Below, in pieces: positions 42,929-51,224 of a stretch of DNA of 64,000 nucleotides. Every line of letters starts with the position of its first letter. Position 1 is the stretch's first letter. Source of the stretch: Chryseobacterium daecheongense (GTDB lineage Bacteria > Bacteroidota > Bacteroidia > Flavobacteriales > Weeksellaceae); contig CP115858.1 in assembly GCA_027920525.1 (NCBI GenBank), forward strand, positions 434,001 to 498,000, read 5' to 3'. A model generated the notes under the pieces. The model saw nothing but the letters and a program-made list of their open reading frames with translations, had not been told where the DNA came from and ran no database searches. A program made the position numbers and the translations under genes.

Positions 42929-44287
42929 CTACCAGTTTTTATCAATCATATAAATAAGTTGTGTCATTACTACGGATCCCAGAAGCAGTTCCCTGCGATT
43001 TACCTTCTCAAAAATATCTTCTTCCGTATGGTGGATGTCAAAATACCTTTGAGGATCGGGAACCAGCTCAGCTGTAGGTACTCCCATCTCATGGAGAGGG
43101 GCGATGTCGGATCCTGAATATTTTCCATCAAAATTATAAACGCCATAGGGTAAAAATAAATTAACCCAACCCTGGATCTGTTTTCTTTTAATATCATCCA
43201 TTTCTAAGGATATTCCTCTTGGGCTAAATCCTCCTGCATCAGACTCTATTGCAAAAAGGTGTTTCTCATTGGTCTCTTTTGCAGTTTTTCCATATTGTTT
43301 GCCTCCTTTGGTTCCATTTTCTTCATTCGCAAAACAAACTGCTCTTATGGTATGATTATTTTGAATTCCTAATTTTTTAAATGTTCTTAAGACTTCTATA
43401 CTCTGTACGATTCCGGCTCCGTCATCATGAGCACCCTGGCCCACATCCCAGGAATCCAGATGGCCGCCTACAACAATTACGTTTTGGTCTTTTTTACCGG
43501 TAATCTCTCCGATAACAGAGTGAGAGAGTTTTTCTCCCTTCATGCCACAGTTAGAATTGAGTGTTGCAATCACTTTCTGGGTTTTTAAAAGTTCTTCCAG
43601 TTGATCTGCTGTTGTATTTCCTATACAAACTGCGGGAATCTTTTCAATATTATCCTCATATTTCATGCCTCCGGTATGCGGAACATCGTCCAATGCAGAA
43701 GACAAAGAACGGACGATTGCAAATTTACCTCCTTTCTTTGCGGTAAGTGCGGCCGCAGAGCGTCTGTAAGCACCGGCATCCCTGTAAGCTATGAAAGTCT
43801 GTACATAATTCTGATCAAAAGGATGGTTAAAGAAAACGATTTTACCTTTTACTTCTTCAGCCGGAAGCTGCTCGTATTCCTCCAATGATTTCACCATAAC
43901 GATTTCTCCGGAAACATCTTTTCCTCCTGTTCCTTCAGAGTTTCCCAAAGAAAGCATTTTGAGACTTTGGGGCTTTTTTGAACCCGCTTTTATATATAAA
44001 GACTCTTTTCCCCTTTTCCAGACTGGAATCATAACTTCCTGCAGCCATACTTTATCTGCCCCGGCATTGCGAAGTTCTTTCGCTGCCCATTGTACCGACT
44101 TTTCGTAGGCTTCCGAACCACTTAAACGATTTCCTATATTTTGTGTTAGATCTCTGAGTTCTTCATATCCTTTTCCATTATTTAGAATTTCCGTCGAAAT
44201 TTTACTGAATTGTATTGAATCTCCCTGGGCCTGAGCACATGTTGCTATGCTTAAGAGAGCTAAAGTGGTTCCTATTAATTTTTTCAT
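42929..44287 (-). CDS. M28-family peptidase, middle of tandem triplet
   Basis: 452 aa from MKKLIGTTLALLSIATCAQA (signal peptide). Active-site residues are intact: GGHLDSWDVGQGAHDDGAG, FANEENG, ESDAGG and YFDIHHTEED. Long stretches are almost identical to the downstream paralogue, indicating a fairly recent duplication, with differences mostly in the insert and signal peptide. The start is 1 base after the stop of the upstream paralogue, and the stop is 2 bases before the next start, so the three genes form one transcription unit. Confidence 0.94.
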   Translation of the reverse strand: MKKLIGTTLALLSIATCAQAQGDSIQFSKISTEILNNGKGYEELRDLTQNIGNRLSGSEAYEKSVQWAAKELRNAGADKVWLQEVMIPVWKRGKESLYIKAGSKKPQSLKMLSLGNSEGTGGKDVSGEIVMVKSLEEYEQLPAEEVKGKIVFFNHPFDQNYVQTFIAYRDAGAYRRSAAALTAKKGGKFAIVRSLSSALDDVPHTGGMKYEDNIEKIPAVCIGNTTADQLEELLKTQKVIATLNSNCGMKGEKLSHSVIGEITGKKDQNVIVVGGHLDSWDVGQGAHDDGAGIVQSIEVLRTFKKLGIQNNHTIRAVCFANEENGTKGGKQYGKTAKETNEKHLFAIESDAGGFSPRGISLEMDDIKRKQIQGWVNLFLPYGVYNFDGKYSGSDIAPLHEMGVPTAELVPDPQRYFDIHHTEEDIFEKVNRRELLLGSVVMTQLIYMIDKNW

Positions 44288-44288
44288 A

Positions 44289-45695
44289 TTACCAATTTTT
44301 ATCAATCATAAAAATCATTTGTGTCATAGCGACAGCTCCCAGAAGAAGCTCTCTTTTGTTTACTTTATCAAAAGTATCTTCGGAAGAGTGGTGGTAGTCA
44401 AAATAACGCTGAGTATCTACTACTAATTCCGCAAGTGGGATATCCAGTTTTTTTAATGGTGAAATGTCTTGTATAGCGTAGGTTTGATCGAAATCATACA
44501 CTCCATAAGGGAGAAAATAGTTTTTCCAATCAAATATCAGTCTTCTTCGCTGTGGAGCCATATCCAATGAAAATCCTCTTGGAGAGTAGCCTCCCGAATC
44601 CGTACCTAAAGCAAAAATGTGTTTTTCATCTTTCTTTTTAACATAAGCAGCGTAGCCTTCTCTTCCCTGGCCACCGTTTTCACTATTGGCGTACAGGACA
44701 ACTCTTATGGTGTGGTTGTTATCAATTCCTAAAGCTTTAATTGCTCTTAATACTTCGAGGCACTGTACGACTCCTGTGCCGTCATCATGAGCTCCTTCTG
44801 CAAAATCCCATGAATCCAGCTGTGCTCCTAAAAGGATTACCTTAGAATCTTTCTTTCCCGGAATTTCTCCGATGATATTATGATTGATCGTTTCTCCTTT
44901 TGATTCTGCAGACATATTAAGCTTTGCCTTGACAGTCTGTTTTTTTAACAATTTTTCCAGTTCATTGGCTGATTTTGCGCCTATGGTTACTGCTGGTATT
45001 TTTACTCTGTCATCGGGTTCATAATAGATCATTTTGGCGTGGGGAACATCATCAGATGCTGTAGTGAGAGATCGGATGATCAGGCCTTTCGCCCCTTTCT
45101 TGCCAATTACAGAAGCGGAGAGCAATTTAGATTTTGCAGAAATAAGATAGGAATCTACAGTATTGATGATCTTCTGGTCAATGGGGGAGTTTACAAAAAT
45201 GATTTTATCCTTTACCTGAGCTGAAGTAAGAGCATTGAGTTCCGGAATATCATTCACAAGCAAAATATCTGCTGTAAGGTCTTTACCGCCTGTTCCTTCA
45301 GAGTTTCCGAAAGAAAGCATTCTGATATTCTTCCACTCTCCATTGTTGGTTTTTATCTGTAAAGATTCCTTTCCCCTGATCCAGACTGGTACTTTAACTT
45401 CCTGCTTCCATATATTTTCGGCACCAGCTTCTTTCAGTTTTTTTTCTGCCCATTCCGTAGCTTTTGTATAACCCTGTGTAGCACTGAAACGAGGACCTAT
45501 ACCTTTAGTTAATTCTCCTAAATTCTCGTAGGCAGTACCATTGATTAAGATTTCATCAGAGATCTGTTTAAATTCATCTGCGTAGTTGAATTTGGCTGTG
45601 GTTAATTTTTTCTGAGGCTTTTTTTGAGTTTTTTTTTGAGAAAATAAAAATCCACTCAAAAAGAGTGGAAGTATGATAATGAATATTTTTTTCAT
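44289..45695 (-). CDS. Degenerate M28-family paralogue (probable pseudo-peptidase), first of tandem triplet
   Basis: 468-aa secreted protein (signal peptide MKKIFIIILPLFLSGFLFSQ, then a Lys-rich segment KKTQKKPQKKLTT). It clearly belongs with the two downstream M28 paralogues, but two key residues differ: the first metal-ligand His is Gln (GAQLDSWD; codon at 44820-44822) and the general-base Glu is Ser (ANSENG; codon at 44682-44684). The bridging Asp (GAHDDGTG), second Glu, Asp (TDSGG) and last His (YFDYHHSSED) remain. It is uninterrupted and in frame, so it is not a pseudogene; it is more likely a non-catalytic binding or regulatory form. Confidence 0.92.
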   Translation of the reverse strand: MKKIFIIILPLFLSGFLFSQKKTQKKPQKKLTTAKFNYADEFKQISDEILINGTAYENLGELTKGIGPRFSATQGYTKATEWAEKKLKEAGAENIWKQEVKVPVWIRGKESLQIKTNNGEWKNIRMLSFGNSEGTGGKDLTADILLVNDIPELNALTSAQVKDKIIFVNSPIDQKIINTVDSYLISAKSKLLSASVIGKKGAKGLIIRSLTTASDDVPHAKMIYYEPDDRVKIPAVTIGAKSANELEKLLKKQTVKAKLNMSAESKGETINHNIIGEIPGKKDSKVILLGAQLDSWDFAEGAHDDGTGVVQCLEVLRAIKALGIDNNHTIRVVLYANSENGGQGREGYAAYVKKKDEKHIFALGTDSGGYSPRGFSLDMAPQRRRLIFDWKNYFLPYGVYDFDQTYAIQDISPLKKLDIPLAELVVDTQRYFDYHHSSEDTFDKVNKRELLLGAVAMTQMIFMIDKNW

Positions 45696-45751
45696 TTTTT
45701 GATTTACCTTTTCTTTTCCGTGTATAAAAGTAGGAAAAAAAAGGAAATAAT

Positions 45752-46996
45752 TTAAGGTTTCATGTCGTACATTAAGAGTGCTGTAACCAATTTCGGTTCA
45801 ATAAATGTACATTTTGGAGGCATACTCAATTTAAGATCTGAAATTTTAATCATATCGTTAAAACTTACCGGATAAATTCCAAAACCTACTCGTCCTTCAC
45901 CGTTGTCTATTTTCTCTTTTAGAATAGTGATACCTTCAAGATTGGAAGTTCCCTTTACATAGGAAATTTTATCTGAACTATCAGGATCTTCTATCTTCAA
46001 TATGTTTTTAAAGATGTATTTGTCCAATAAATGGTGGTCAAGGTTATCCAATGACATTTCCTGGGAACGAAGGTCATGCTTCACGTGCAGCGAATAAAAT
46101 TTACCGTCGAGATACATCGAAATATGGAATTTCTGAGAAGGGTAGTATGGGGTTTCTTCTTTTTCGTGAATCAGGAAATAATGTTCAAGCTGTTTTAAGA
46201 AATCGTCAGCAGATAAGTCATTAATATCACTTACAATTCTGTTGTAATCATGGATTTTAATGGACTGATTGGACACGATAAAGCTGAATACGAAATTATA
46301 GGCTTCCGTACCATTGTGTCTTTTATTTTTATCTTTCTGATGCTTTGCATTCAATGCTGTGGAACCAATTCTGTGGTGACCGTCGGCAATATAAAAAGAA
46401 TCGATCTGCTCGATGACCTCCTTGAATTGCTGTAATTTAAGACGGTTGTCTATTCTCCAGATTTTGTGTCTGATCCCTTTAGAGTCAACGTGGTTGAAGA
46501 TCGGCACGTTTTTCTCCTCATGGTTCATAAGAAGCTCCACTTTGGAATTGGCAGGGTAGGTAAGAAGTACCGGTTCTGCCTGTAAGTTTACTTTTTCAAG
46601 ATAATGTGCCAGCTTTTCCTTCTTCTGAGGGATGGTACTTTCATGTCTTTTGATTTTTCCGTTCCAAAAATCTTCAAGACTTGTTAGACCAAGTAATCCT
46701 CTGAAAACCTGTTTGTTGGGGTAGATCTGTTCATAAAGATAGTATGCAGAACTGTCCTGAACGAGTTTTTTCTCTTCCAGAAGTTCTTCAAACGTAGAAC
46801 GGATCTTCCTTAGGTTCCGGTCAATATCTTTTGATTTACTTACAACATAGGGCTTTATCATATTGATGTAAGTATTTTCAACCTGAGCTTTTTCTGCAAT
46901 TTCCTCTTGGGTGAAATTGTCTAATGGATGGGTAGGAAAAGTTTGCTCAAGATCTTTATGAGGTCTAATTCCGCGAAATGGTTTAAAAACAGGCAT
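45752..46996 (-). CDS. DUF1015 family protein next to serine biosynthesis genes
   Basis: 414-aa cytoplasmic protein. It starts MPVFKPFRGIRPHKDLEQTF, typical of DUF1015, and carries IADGHHRIGSTAL (about 205-217), the DGHHR-type motif also seen in ParB/sulfiredoxin-fold serine kinases such as SerK and SbnI. It is the last gene after serC and serA on the same strand, 2 bases behind serA. This context suggests a role in serine metabolism, for example phosphorylation or dephosphorylation of serine, but the biochemistry of DUF1015 is not something I can assert. No signal peptide or membrane segment. Confidence 0.88.
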   Translation of the reverse strand: MPVFKPFRGIRPHKDLEQTFPTHPLDNFTQEEIAEKAQVENTYINMIKPYVVSKSKDIDRNLRKIRSTFEELLEEKKLVQDSSAYYLYEQIYPNKQVFRGLLGLTSLEDFWNGKIKRHESTIPQKKEKLAHYLEKVNLQAEPVLLTYPANSKVELLMNHEEKNVPIFNHVDSKGIRHKIWRIDNRLKLQQFKEVIEQIDSFYIADGHHRIGSTALNAKHQKDKNKRHNGTEAYNFVFSFIVSNQSIKIHDYNRIVSDINDLSADDFLKQLEHYFLIHEKEETPYYPSQKFHISMYLDGKFYSLHVKHDLRSQEMSLDNLDHHLLDKYIFKNILKIEDPDSSDKISYVKGTSNLEGITILKEKIDNGEGRVGFGIYPVSFNDMIKISDLKLSMPPKCTFIEPKLVTALLMYDMKP

Positions 46997-46998
46997 AT

Positions 46999-47964
46999 TT
47001 AATTTATAGTTTCTTTTTGTAGCTTAATAATTTGTTCTGCAAGTTCTACCCCGATCTTTTCCTGGGCATCCACTGTATTGCCTCCTACATGAGGAGAAAG
47101 AGACAAAGATGGATTCATCAGTAAGATCAGTTCAGGAGTAGGTTCATTTTCAAAAACATCCAGTGCAGCTCCCGCCACTTTTCCGGATTCAATGAAATCA
47201 AGAAGGGAAACTTCATTGATTACCCCACCTCTTGCAGTATTTACGATATAAACACCATCTTTCATTTTCTCGAACTGATCGGTGTCTATAATATATTCAT
47301 TGGTTTTAGGAGTATTGATACTTATAAAATCAGTGTCCTTATAGAAAGAATCAGAATCGTTGGTAGATGTAATTTCAAAATCCAGGGTTTGTCCGTCAAA
47401 AAAAGATAACGAAAGGGTCTTTGTTTTAGGTTTTCTCGTCAATACCTTAACCTTCATTCCTAATGCAATTCCCATTTTCACTACTTCCTGACCAATACTT
47501 CCAAAACCAATCACGCCTAATGTCTTTCCCGAAAGCTCATAGGCATTGCTGAATGACTTTTTCATTGCATCAAAATGAGTTTCTCCTTCCAAAGGCATTA
47601 ATCTGTTGGATTCGTGAAGAAACCTTGCTAAGGAAAAGAAATGAGCAAATACCAGCTCGGCTACGGACTTAGAAGAAGCCGTAGGGGTATTGATGATTTG
47701 TATTCCTTTGATTTTGGCATATTCTACGTCAATATTATCCATTCCGATCCCGCCTCTTCCAATAATCTTCAAACCCGGGCAGGCATCAATAAGATCCTGT
47801 TTCACTTTGGTGGCACTTCTTACCAGCAGAACATCAACATTATTTTCGTTAATAAAATTGATGACATGATCCTGCGCAACACGGTTGTTCAGAATTTCAA
47901 TTCCAGCTTCTTTTAAAGCGAGTTCTCCTGCTTTGGAAATTCCATCGTTAGCTAAAACTTTCAT
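46999..47964 (-). CDS. serA: D-3-phosphoglycerate dehydrogenase
   Basis: 321-aa NAD-dependent 2-hydroxyacid dehydrogenase, the first step of the phosphorylated serine pathway. Features: VLANDGISKAGELALKEAG start typical of SerA, RSATKVKQDLID, GRGGIGMDNIDVEYAK, the Rossmann motif GFGSIGQEVVKMG, NTARGGVINE (catalytic Arg region) and LSPHVGGNTVDAQEKIG (catalytic His). It lacks the ACT regulatory domain, so this is a short-form SerA not expected to show serine feedback through ACT. It lies between serC upstream (122 bp) and DUF1015 downstream (2 bp). Confidence 0.94.
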   Translation of the reverse strand: MKVLANDGISKAGELALKEAGIEILNNRVAQDHVINFINENNVDVLLVRSATKVKQDLIDACPGLKIIGRGGIGMDNIDVEYAKIKGIQIINTPTASSKSVAELVFAHFFSLARFLHESNRLMPLEGETHFDAMKKSFSNAYELSGKTLGVIGFGSIGQEVVKMGIALGMKVKVLTRKPKTKTLSLSFFDGQTLDFEITSTNDSDSFYKDTDFISINTPKTNEYIIDTDQFEKMKDGVYIVNTARGGVINEVSLLDFIESGKVAGAALDVFENEPTPELILLMNPSLSLSPHVGGNTVDAQEKIGVELAEQIIKLQKETIN

Positions 47965-48086
47965 ACTTTCTTTTATTTAAAAATCTAAAGATTTGAAAAA
48001 TTTAAATATTTAAAATTGGTTCGCAAATTAATAAAATTATAATTAGCATTATAATCTTTCAATTCTTCAATTTTTTAATGCCTCAA
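47965..48086. repeat. A/T-rich repeated words between serC and serA
   Basis: A 122-bp spacer rich in near-repeats such as TTTAAATATTTAAA and two related units CAATTTTTTAATG-CCTCAATTACTTAATG. Low complexity; no ORF. It resembles the other simple-repeat spacers in this window. Confidence 0.45.
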
Positions 48087-49151
48087 TTACTTAATGGATT
48101 TCATGACATCAACAAGAACCTGAACACTTTCAATAGGCAATGCATTGTATAGACTTGCTCTGTAACCTCCAAGGCTTCGGTGTCCGTTTAACCCATTGAT
48201 TCCTGCTGCTTTCCATGCATTATCAAAAGCTTCTTTTTTAGACTCATCGACTAATCTAAAAGAAACATTCATTAGTGAACGATCCTCTTTTACACAGAAC
48301 GTTTCAAACAAAGGATTGTTATCTATTTCATCGTAAAGAAGTTTAGCTTTAGCCTCATTTCTTTTTTCTGCTGCTGCAATTCCTCCGTTTCTTTCAAGAT
48401 ACTGAAGTGTTAATAAAGATGCATATACCGGGAAAACCGGTGGTGTATTATACATTGATTCTTTACTGATGTGCTGTTCATAATCAAAATAAGAAGGCAT
48501 GTTTTCTCTTCCTGTTTTTCCCAGGATTTCTTTTTTTACAACAACCAGTGTTACACCTGCAGGTCCCATATTTTTCTGAGCTCCGGCATAGATTAAATCG
48601 AATTTAGTAAAATCCAGTTGTCTTGAAAAAATATCTGAGCTCATATCGCAAACCATCAATGTATCCACTTCGGGAAACGATTTCATCTGAGTTCCATAAA
48701 TAGTATTGTTGGATGTGCAATGGAAGTAATCATAATCTGAAGAAACAGTATAGTCTTTTGGAATGAAAGAGTAATTTTCCTCTTTTGAAGAACCTACAAC
48801 ATCTACAGTTCCTACTTTTTTAGCTTCCTTTATAGCTCCGGCAGCCCAAGTTCCTGTATCCAGGTAAGCAGCTTTACCACCTACTTTCATAAGGTTGTAT
48901 GGAACCATTGCAAACTGTAAACTAGCACCACCACCTAAATATAATACTTCATAATCATCACCCAGGTTCATCAGCCTTTTTACAATGGCACGTGCTTCGT
49001 CCATCACCGCAACAAAATCCTTACTTCTGTGAGAAATTTCAAGGATAGATAACCCGATACCGTTGAAATCAAGAATAGCTTCTGCTGATTTTTGAAATAC
49101 CTCTTCTGGTAAGATACATGGTCCTGCGCTGAAATTGTGCTTTTTGCTCAT
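48087..49151 (-). CDS. serC: Phosphoserine aminotransferase
   Basis: 354-aa PLP enzyme of the serine pathway, from ATG 49151 (MSKKHNFSAGPCILPEEVFQ). The upstream in-frame codons (to 49199) cross a 6-bp inverted repeat and look non-coding. Class V aminotransferase motifs are present: SAGPCILPEEV, GLSILEISHRSKDF, GGGASLQFAMVP, CDMSSDIFSRQLDF and the PLP lysine in GAQKNMGPAG. Conserved C-terminal NGHRSLGGYRASLYNALP. With serA downstream it provides two of the three steps of serine synthesis. Confidence 0.96.
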   Translation of the reverse strand: MSKKHNFSAGPCILPEEVFQKSAEAILDFNGIGLSILEISHRSKDFVAVMDEARAIVKRLMNLGDDYEVLYLGGGASLQFAMVPYNLMKVGGKAAYLDTGTWAAGAIKEAKKVGTVDVVGSSKEENYSFIPKDYTVSSDYDYFHCTSNNTIYGTQMKSFPEVDTLMVCDMSSDIFSRQLDFTKFDLIYAGAQKNMGPAGVTLVVVKKEILGKTGRENMPSYFDYEQHISKESMYNTPPVFPVYASLLTLQYLERNGGIAAAEKRNEAKAKLLYDEIDNNPLFETFCVKEDRSLMNVSFRLVDESKKEAFDNAWKAAGINGLNGHRSLGGYRASLYNALPIESVQVLVDVMKSIK

Positions 49152-49170
49152 ATTTTTATTTTTTGGTTGT

Positions 49171-49191
49171 ACAGGTGTTTTTAGAACCTGT
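49171..49191 (-). promoter_or_regulatory. Short inverted repeat in the serC 5' region
   Basis: ACAGGT / ACCTGT separated by 9 bp, 20 bases before the serC ATG. It could be an operator or an RNA hairpin; unassigned. Confidence 0.35.
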
Positions 49192-49237
49192 GGTTTCACT
49201 TTATATTCTTAAATAGATTTATAGAAATTATAATTAA

Positions 49238-49272
49238 AAAGCCGTCTCATAATTGATGAGACGGCATTTTTT
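49238..49272. terminator. Terminator between serC 5' region and ferredoxin 3' end
   Basis: 10-bp stem GCCGTCTCAT / ATGAGACGGC with AATTG loop, with T-runs on both strands. On the minus strand it closes the ferredoxin gene. Confidence 0.88.
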
Positions 49273-49621
49273 ATTCACCGTGTAAGAACGCTTTTTTATT
49301 TAGTAGTGCTTCTTCGGATTCTACATGATCTTCATCCGGAACACAGCAATCTACAGGACAAACTGCAGCACATTGTGGTTCTTCGTGGAATCCTTTACAC
49401 TCTGTACATTTATCAGTAACAATAAAATAAACATCATCACTTACAGGTTCCTGAGGTGCATCCGCATCTACCGTTAATCCTGATGGCAATGTTACAGTAC
49501 CACTTAACTCAGTACCTTCGGAAGCTTTCCAGTCTACGGCTCCTTCATATATTGCATTATTCGGGCATTCCGGTTCACAGGCTCCGCAATTAATGCATTC
49601 ATCAGTTATTTTAATAGCCAT
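49271..49621 (-). CDS. Ferredoxin with two 4Fe-4S sites
   Basis: 116-aa cytoplasmic electron carrier. The first cluster is CINCGACEPECP (starting at Cys9); the second is CTECKGFHEEPQCAAVCP, with the long CxxC-x8-C spacing seen in Allochromatium-type ferredoxins. The segment between them (about 25-68) is a longer acidic linker. Electron partners are not evident. It is divergent from the acyl-CoA reductase gene with 59 bp between starts, a pairing that is common in Bacteroidota. A -7-like TAATTTTG on the minus strand lies 24 bp upstream. Confidence 0.94.
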   Translation of the reverse strand: MAIKITDECINCGACEPECPNNAIYEGAVDWKASEGTELSGTVTLPSGLTVDADAPQEPVSDDVYFIVTDKCTECKGFHEEPQCAAVCPVDCCVPDEDHVESEEALLNKKAFLHGE

Positions 49622-49634
49622 CGCTAATTTTTTT

Positions 49635-49642
49635 TAAATTTG
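49635..49642 (+). promoter_or_regulatory. -7 element before acyl-CoA reductase
   Basis: Perfect TAAATTTG, 38 bp before the ATG; a second one-mismatch element CAATTTTG is at 49665-49672. A minus-strand TAATTTTG at 49652-49645 would serve the divergent ferredoxin. Confidence 0.45.
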
Positions 49643-49680
49643 CACAAAATTACAAAATATTCCCCAATTTTGCAGTAATT

Positions 49681-50715
49681 ATGAATATCGAAAATCAAGT
49701 TTTAGGACTTATCAAACTAAGTGATTATATAAGAGCGTATTTAGCAAAAAGTACGGAGGAGTTCAACGAAAGTGATTCTGAATTTGAATTATTGTTGAGA
49801 AAGTCGGAAATAGAGAACCCGTGGTTTACTATTGATAATCAGAAATTTGCTTTCCGGCAATGGGCTGAATTGCTTACCGAAACGAATATAAAAGATTGGC
49901 TTAAAGACTATTCTGCATCTGAAACTTCAAAGCGGGTAGGGCTTATCCTGGCAGGAAATATTCCTCTTGTAGGTTGGCACGATGTGATCTCTGTTGTATT
50001 AAGCAATCATATTCCGGTGATCAAATTATCGTCAAAAGATCAATATATAATTCCTTTTTTATTAAAAAAATGGAAGGAATTTTCTGATAATAACGTGGAG
50101 TACGAATTTGTTGAAAGATTAGACAATTTTGATGCTGTAATTGCTACAGGAAGCAATAATACCGCGAGGTACCTGGAATACTACTTTAAAAATCATCTGA
50201 ATATCATTCGTAAAAACAGGACATCGGTTGCTGTTCTGAAAGGAGATGAAACAGAAGAAGAGCTTAAGCTTCTCGCTAATGATATTTTCCAATATTTCGG
50301 ATTAGGTTGCAGAAATGTCACGAGGATTTTAATTCCTGAAGATTTCCTGATCGACAGGCTTTTTGAAAGTTTTATCGATCATAAAGATATCATCAATCAT
50401 CATAAGTATGCTAATAATTATGATTATAACCGCGCAATTTATCTATTGAACCAGGATAAGTTCTGGGATAATAATTTTGTGATGTTAAAAGAAGACGATA
50501 AATTGTTCAGTCCTCTTTCTGTTATCAATTTCAGCAGGTATTCTTCAATGGATGAAGTGAGAAATTTTATTGCGGAAAATGAAGAAAATATCCAATGTAT
50601 TGTGGCTAAAGATGAATTAGGATTAGACTCTATTCGTTTTGGAGAAGCCCAGAATCCGGGATTGAATACATATGCAGATAATGTGGATACCATGAAGTTC
50701 CTGGAAATAGTCTAA
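49681..50715 (+). CDS. LuxC-like acyl-CoA reductase
   Basis: 344 aa, aldehyde-dehydrogenase-related fold of the acyl-CoA reductase (LuxC) family. Visible features: LILAGNIPLVGWHDVISVVL, VIKLSSKDQYIIPFL, VIATGSNNTARYLEYYF, and the probable catalytic Cys in GLGCRNVTRI. These proteins reduce acyl-CoA or acyl-enzyme intermediates to aldehydes; the real substrate in non-luminous Bacteroidota is not established. It is divergent from the ferredoxin and followed 24 bp later by a small secreted protein. Confidence 0.87.
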   Translation: MNIENQVLGLIKLSDYIRAYLAKSTEEFNESDSEFELLLRKSEIENPWFTIDNQKFAFRQWAELLTETNIKDWLKDYSASETSKRVGLILAGNIPLVGWHDVISVVLSNHIPVIKLSSKDQYIIPFLLKKWKEFSDNNVEYEFVERLDNFDAVIATGSNNTARYLEYYFKNHLNIIRKNRTSVAVLKGDETEEELKLLANDIFQYFGLGCRNVTRILIPEDFLIDRLFESFIDHKDIINHHKYANNYDYNRAIYLLNQDKFWDNNFVMLKEDDKLFSPLSVINFSRYSSMDEVRNFIAENEENIQCIVAKDELGLDSIRFGEAQNPGLNTYADNVDTMKFLEIV

Positions 50716-50739
50716 CTTTAAGCCACCAAATCTCATAGT

Positions 50740-51195
50740 ATGAAAAAATTGCTTTTTACCATAAGCCTCCTTACCGCGTCATTTTTATTTTCACAAAAAG
50801 TGGTAGGCTTAAAAATTCAAAATGACAACAGAAAGGAATCAACAGTAGAGCTTGATAAGGATAAAATTGCATTATATAATGAAAAGTATTTTGCATTTAT
50901 ACAGGCTCTGAAAACTTCTGCTGATCGCGCAACAATCGATGGTTTACTTTCTGAAAAGGTAAAGACCCTCGTGACTGATAAGGTATTGCAGAAGCTTAAA
51001 GACGGGATTCAGCTGGAGAAAAAAGCTGAAGTCTTTAAATCAGGTCATCAGACGTTGATGGATGGAGTAAGCTATCCTTTTATTCAGTATAAATATTCTG
51101 ATGATAAATCCCCTTTGCCAAAAGATCTCATTACTGTTTTATTTGAGGAAGATGGCAGGATTATTGGAGTAAAACCTGTCGAGAAAAATAAATAA
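50740..51195 (+). CDS. Secreted hypothetical protein, 151 aa
   Basis: The signal peptide is MKKLLFTISLLTASFLFSQ. The mature part is Lys-rich and helical in the middle (EKVKTLVTDKVLQKLKDGIQ), with a C-terminal segment FIQYKYSDDKSPLPKDLITV that looks beta-rich. I do not recognise a family. It is in the same direction as the acyl-CoA reductase (24 bp before) and the BI-1 gene (29 bp after), so the three may be cotranscribed. Confidence 0.75.
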   Translation: MKKLLFTISLLTASFLFSQKVVGLKIQNDNRKESTVELDKDKIALYNEKYFAFIQALKTSADRATIDGLLSEKVKTLVTDKVLQKLKDGIQLEKKAEVFKSGHQTLMDGVSYPFIQYKYSDDKSPLPKDLITVLFEEDGRIIGVKPVEKNK

Positions 51196-51224
51196 ATTCA
51201 TTATATTTAAAGAAAATATAAATT

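Noticed and set aside
44289..45695. First M28 gene as a pseudogene
   Set aside because: The frame is complete, with a signal peptide and conserved fold, so substitution of catalytic residues points to a non-catalytic protein instead.
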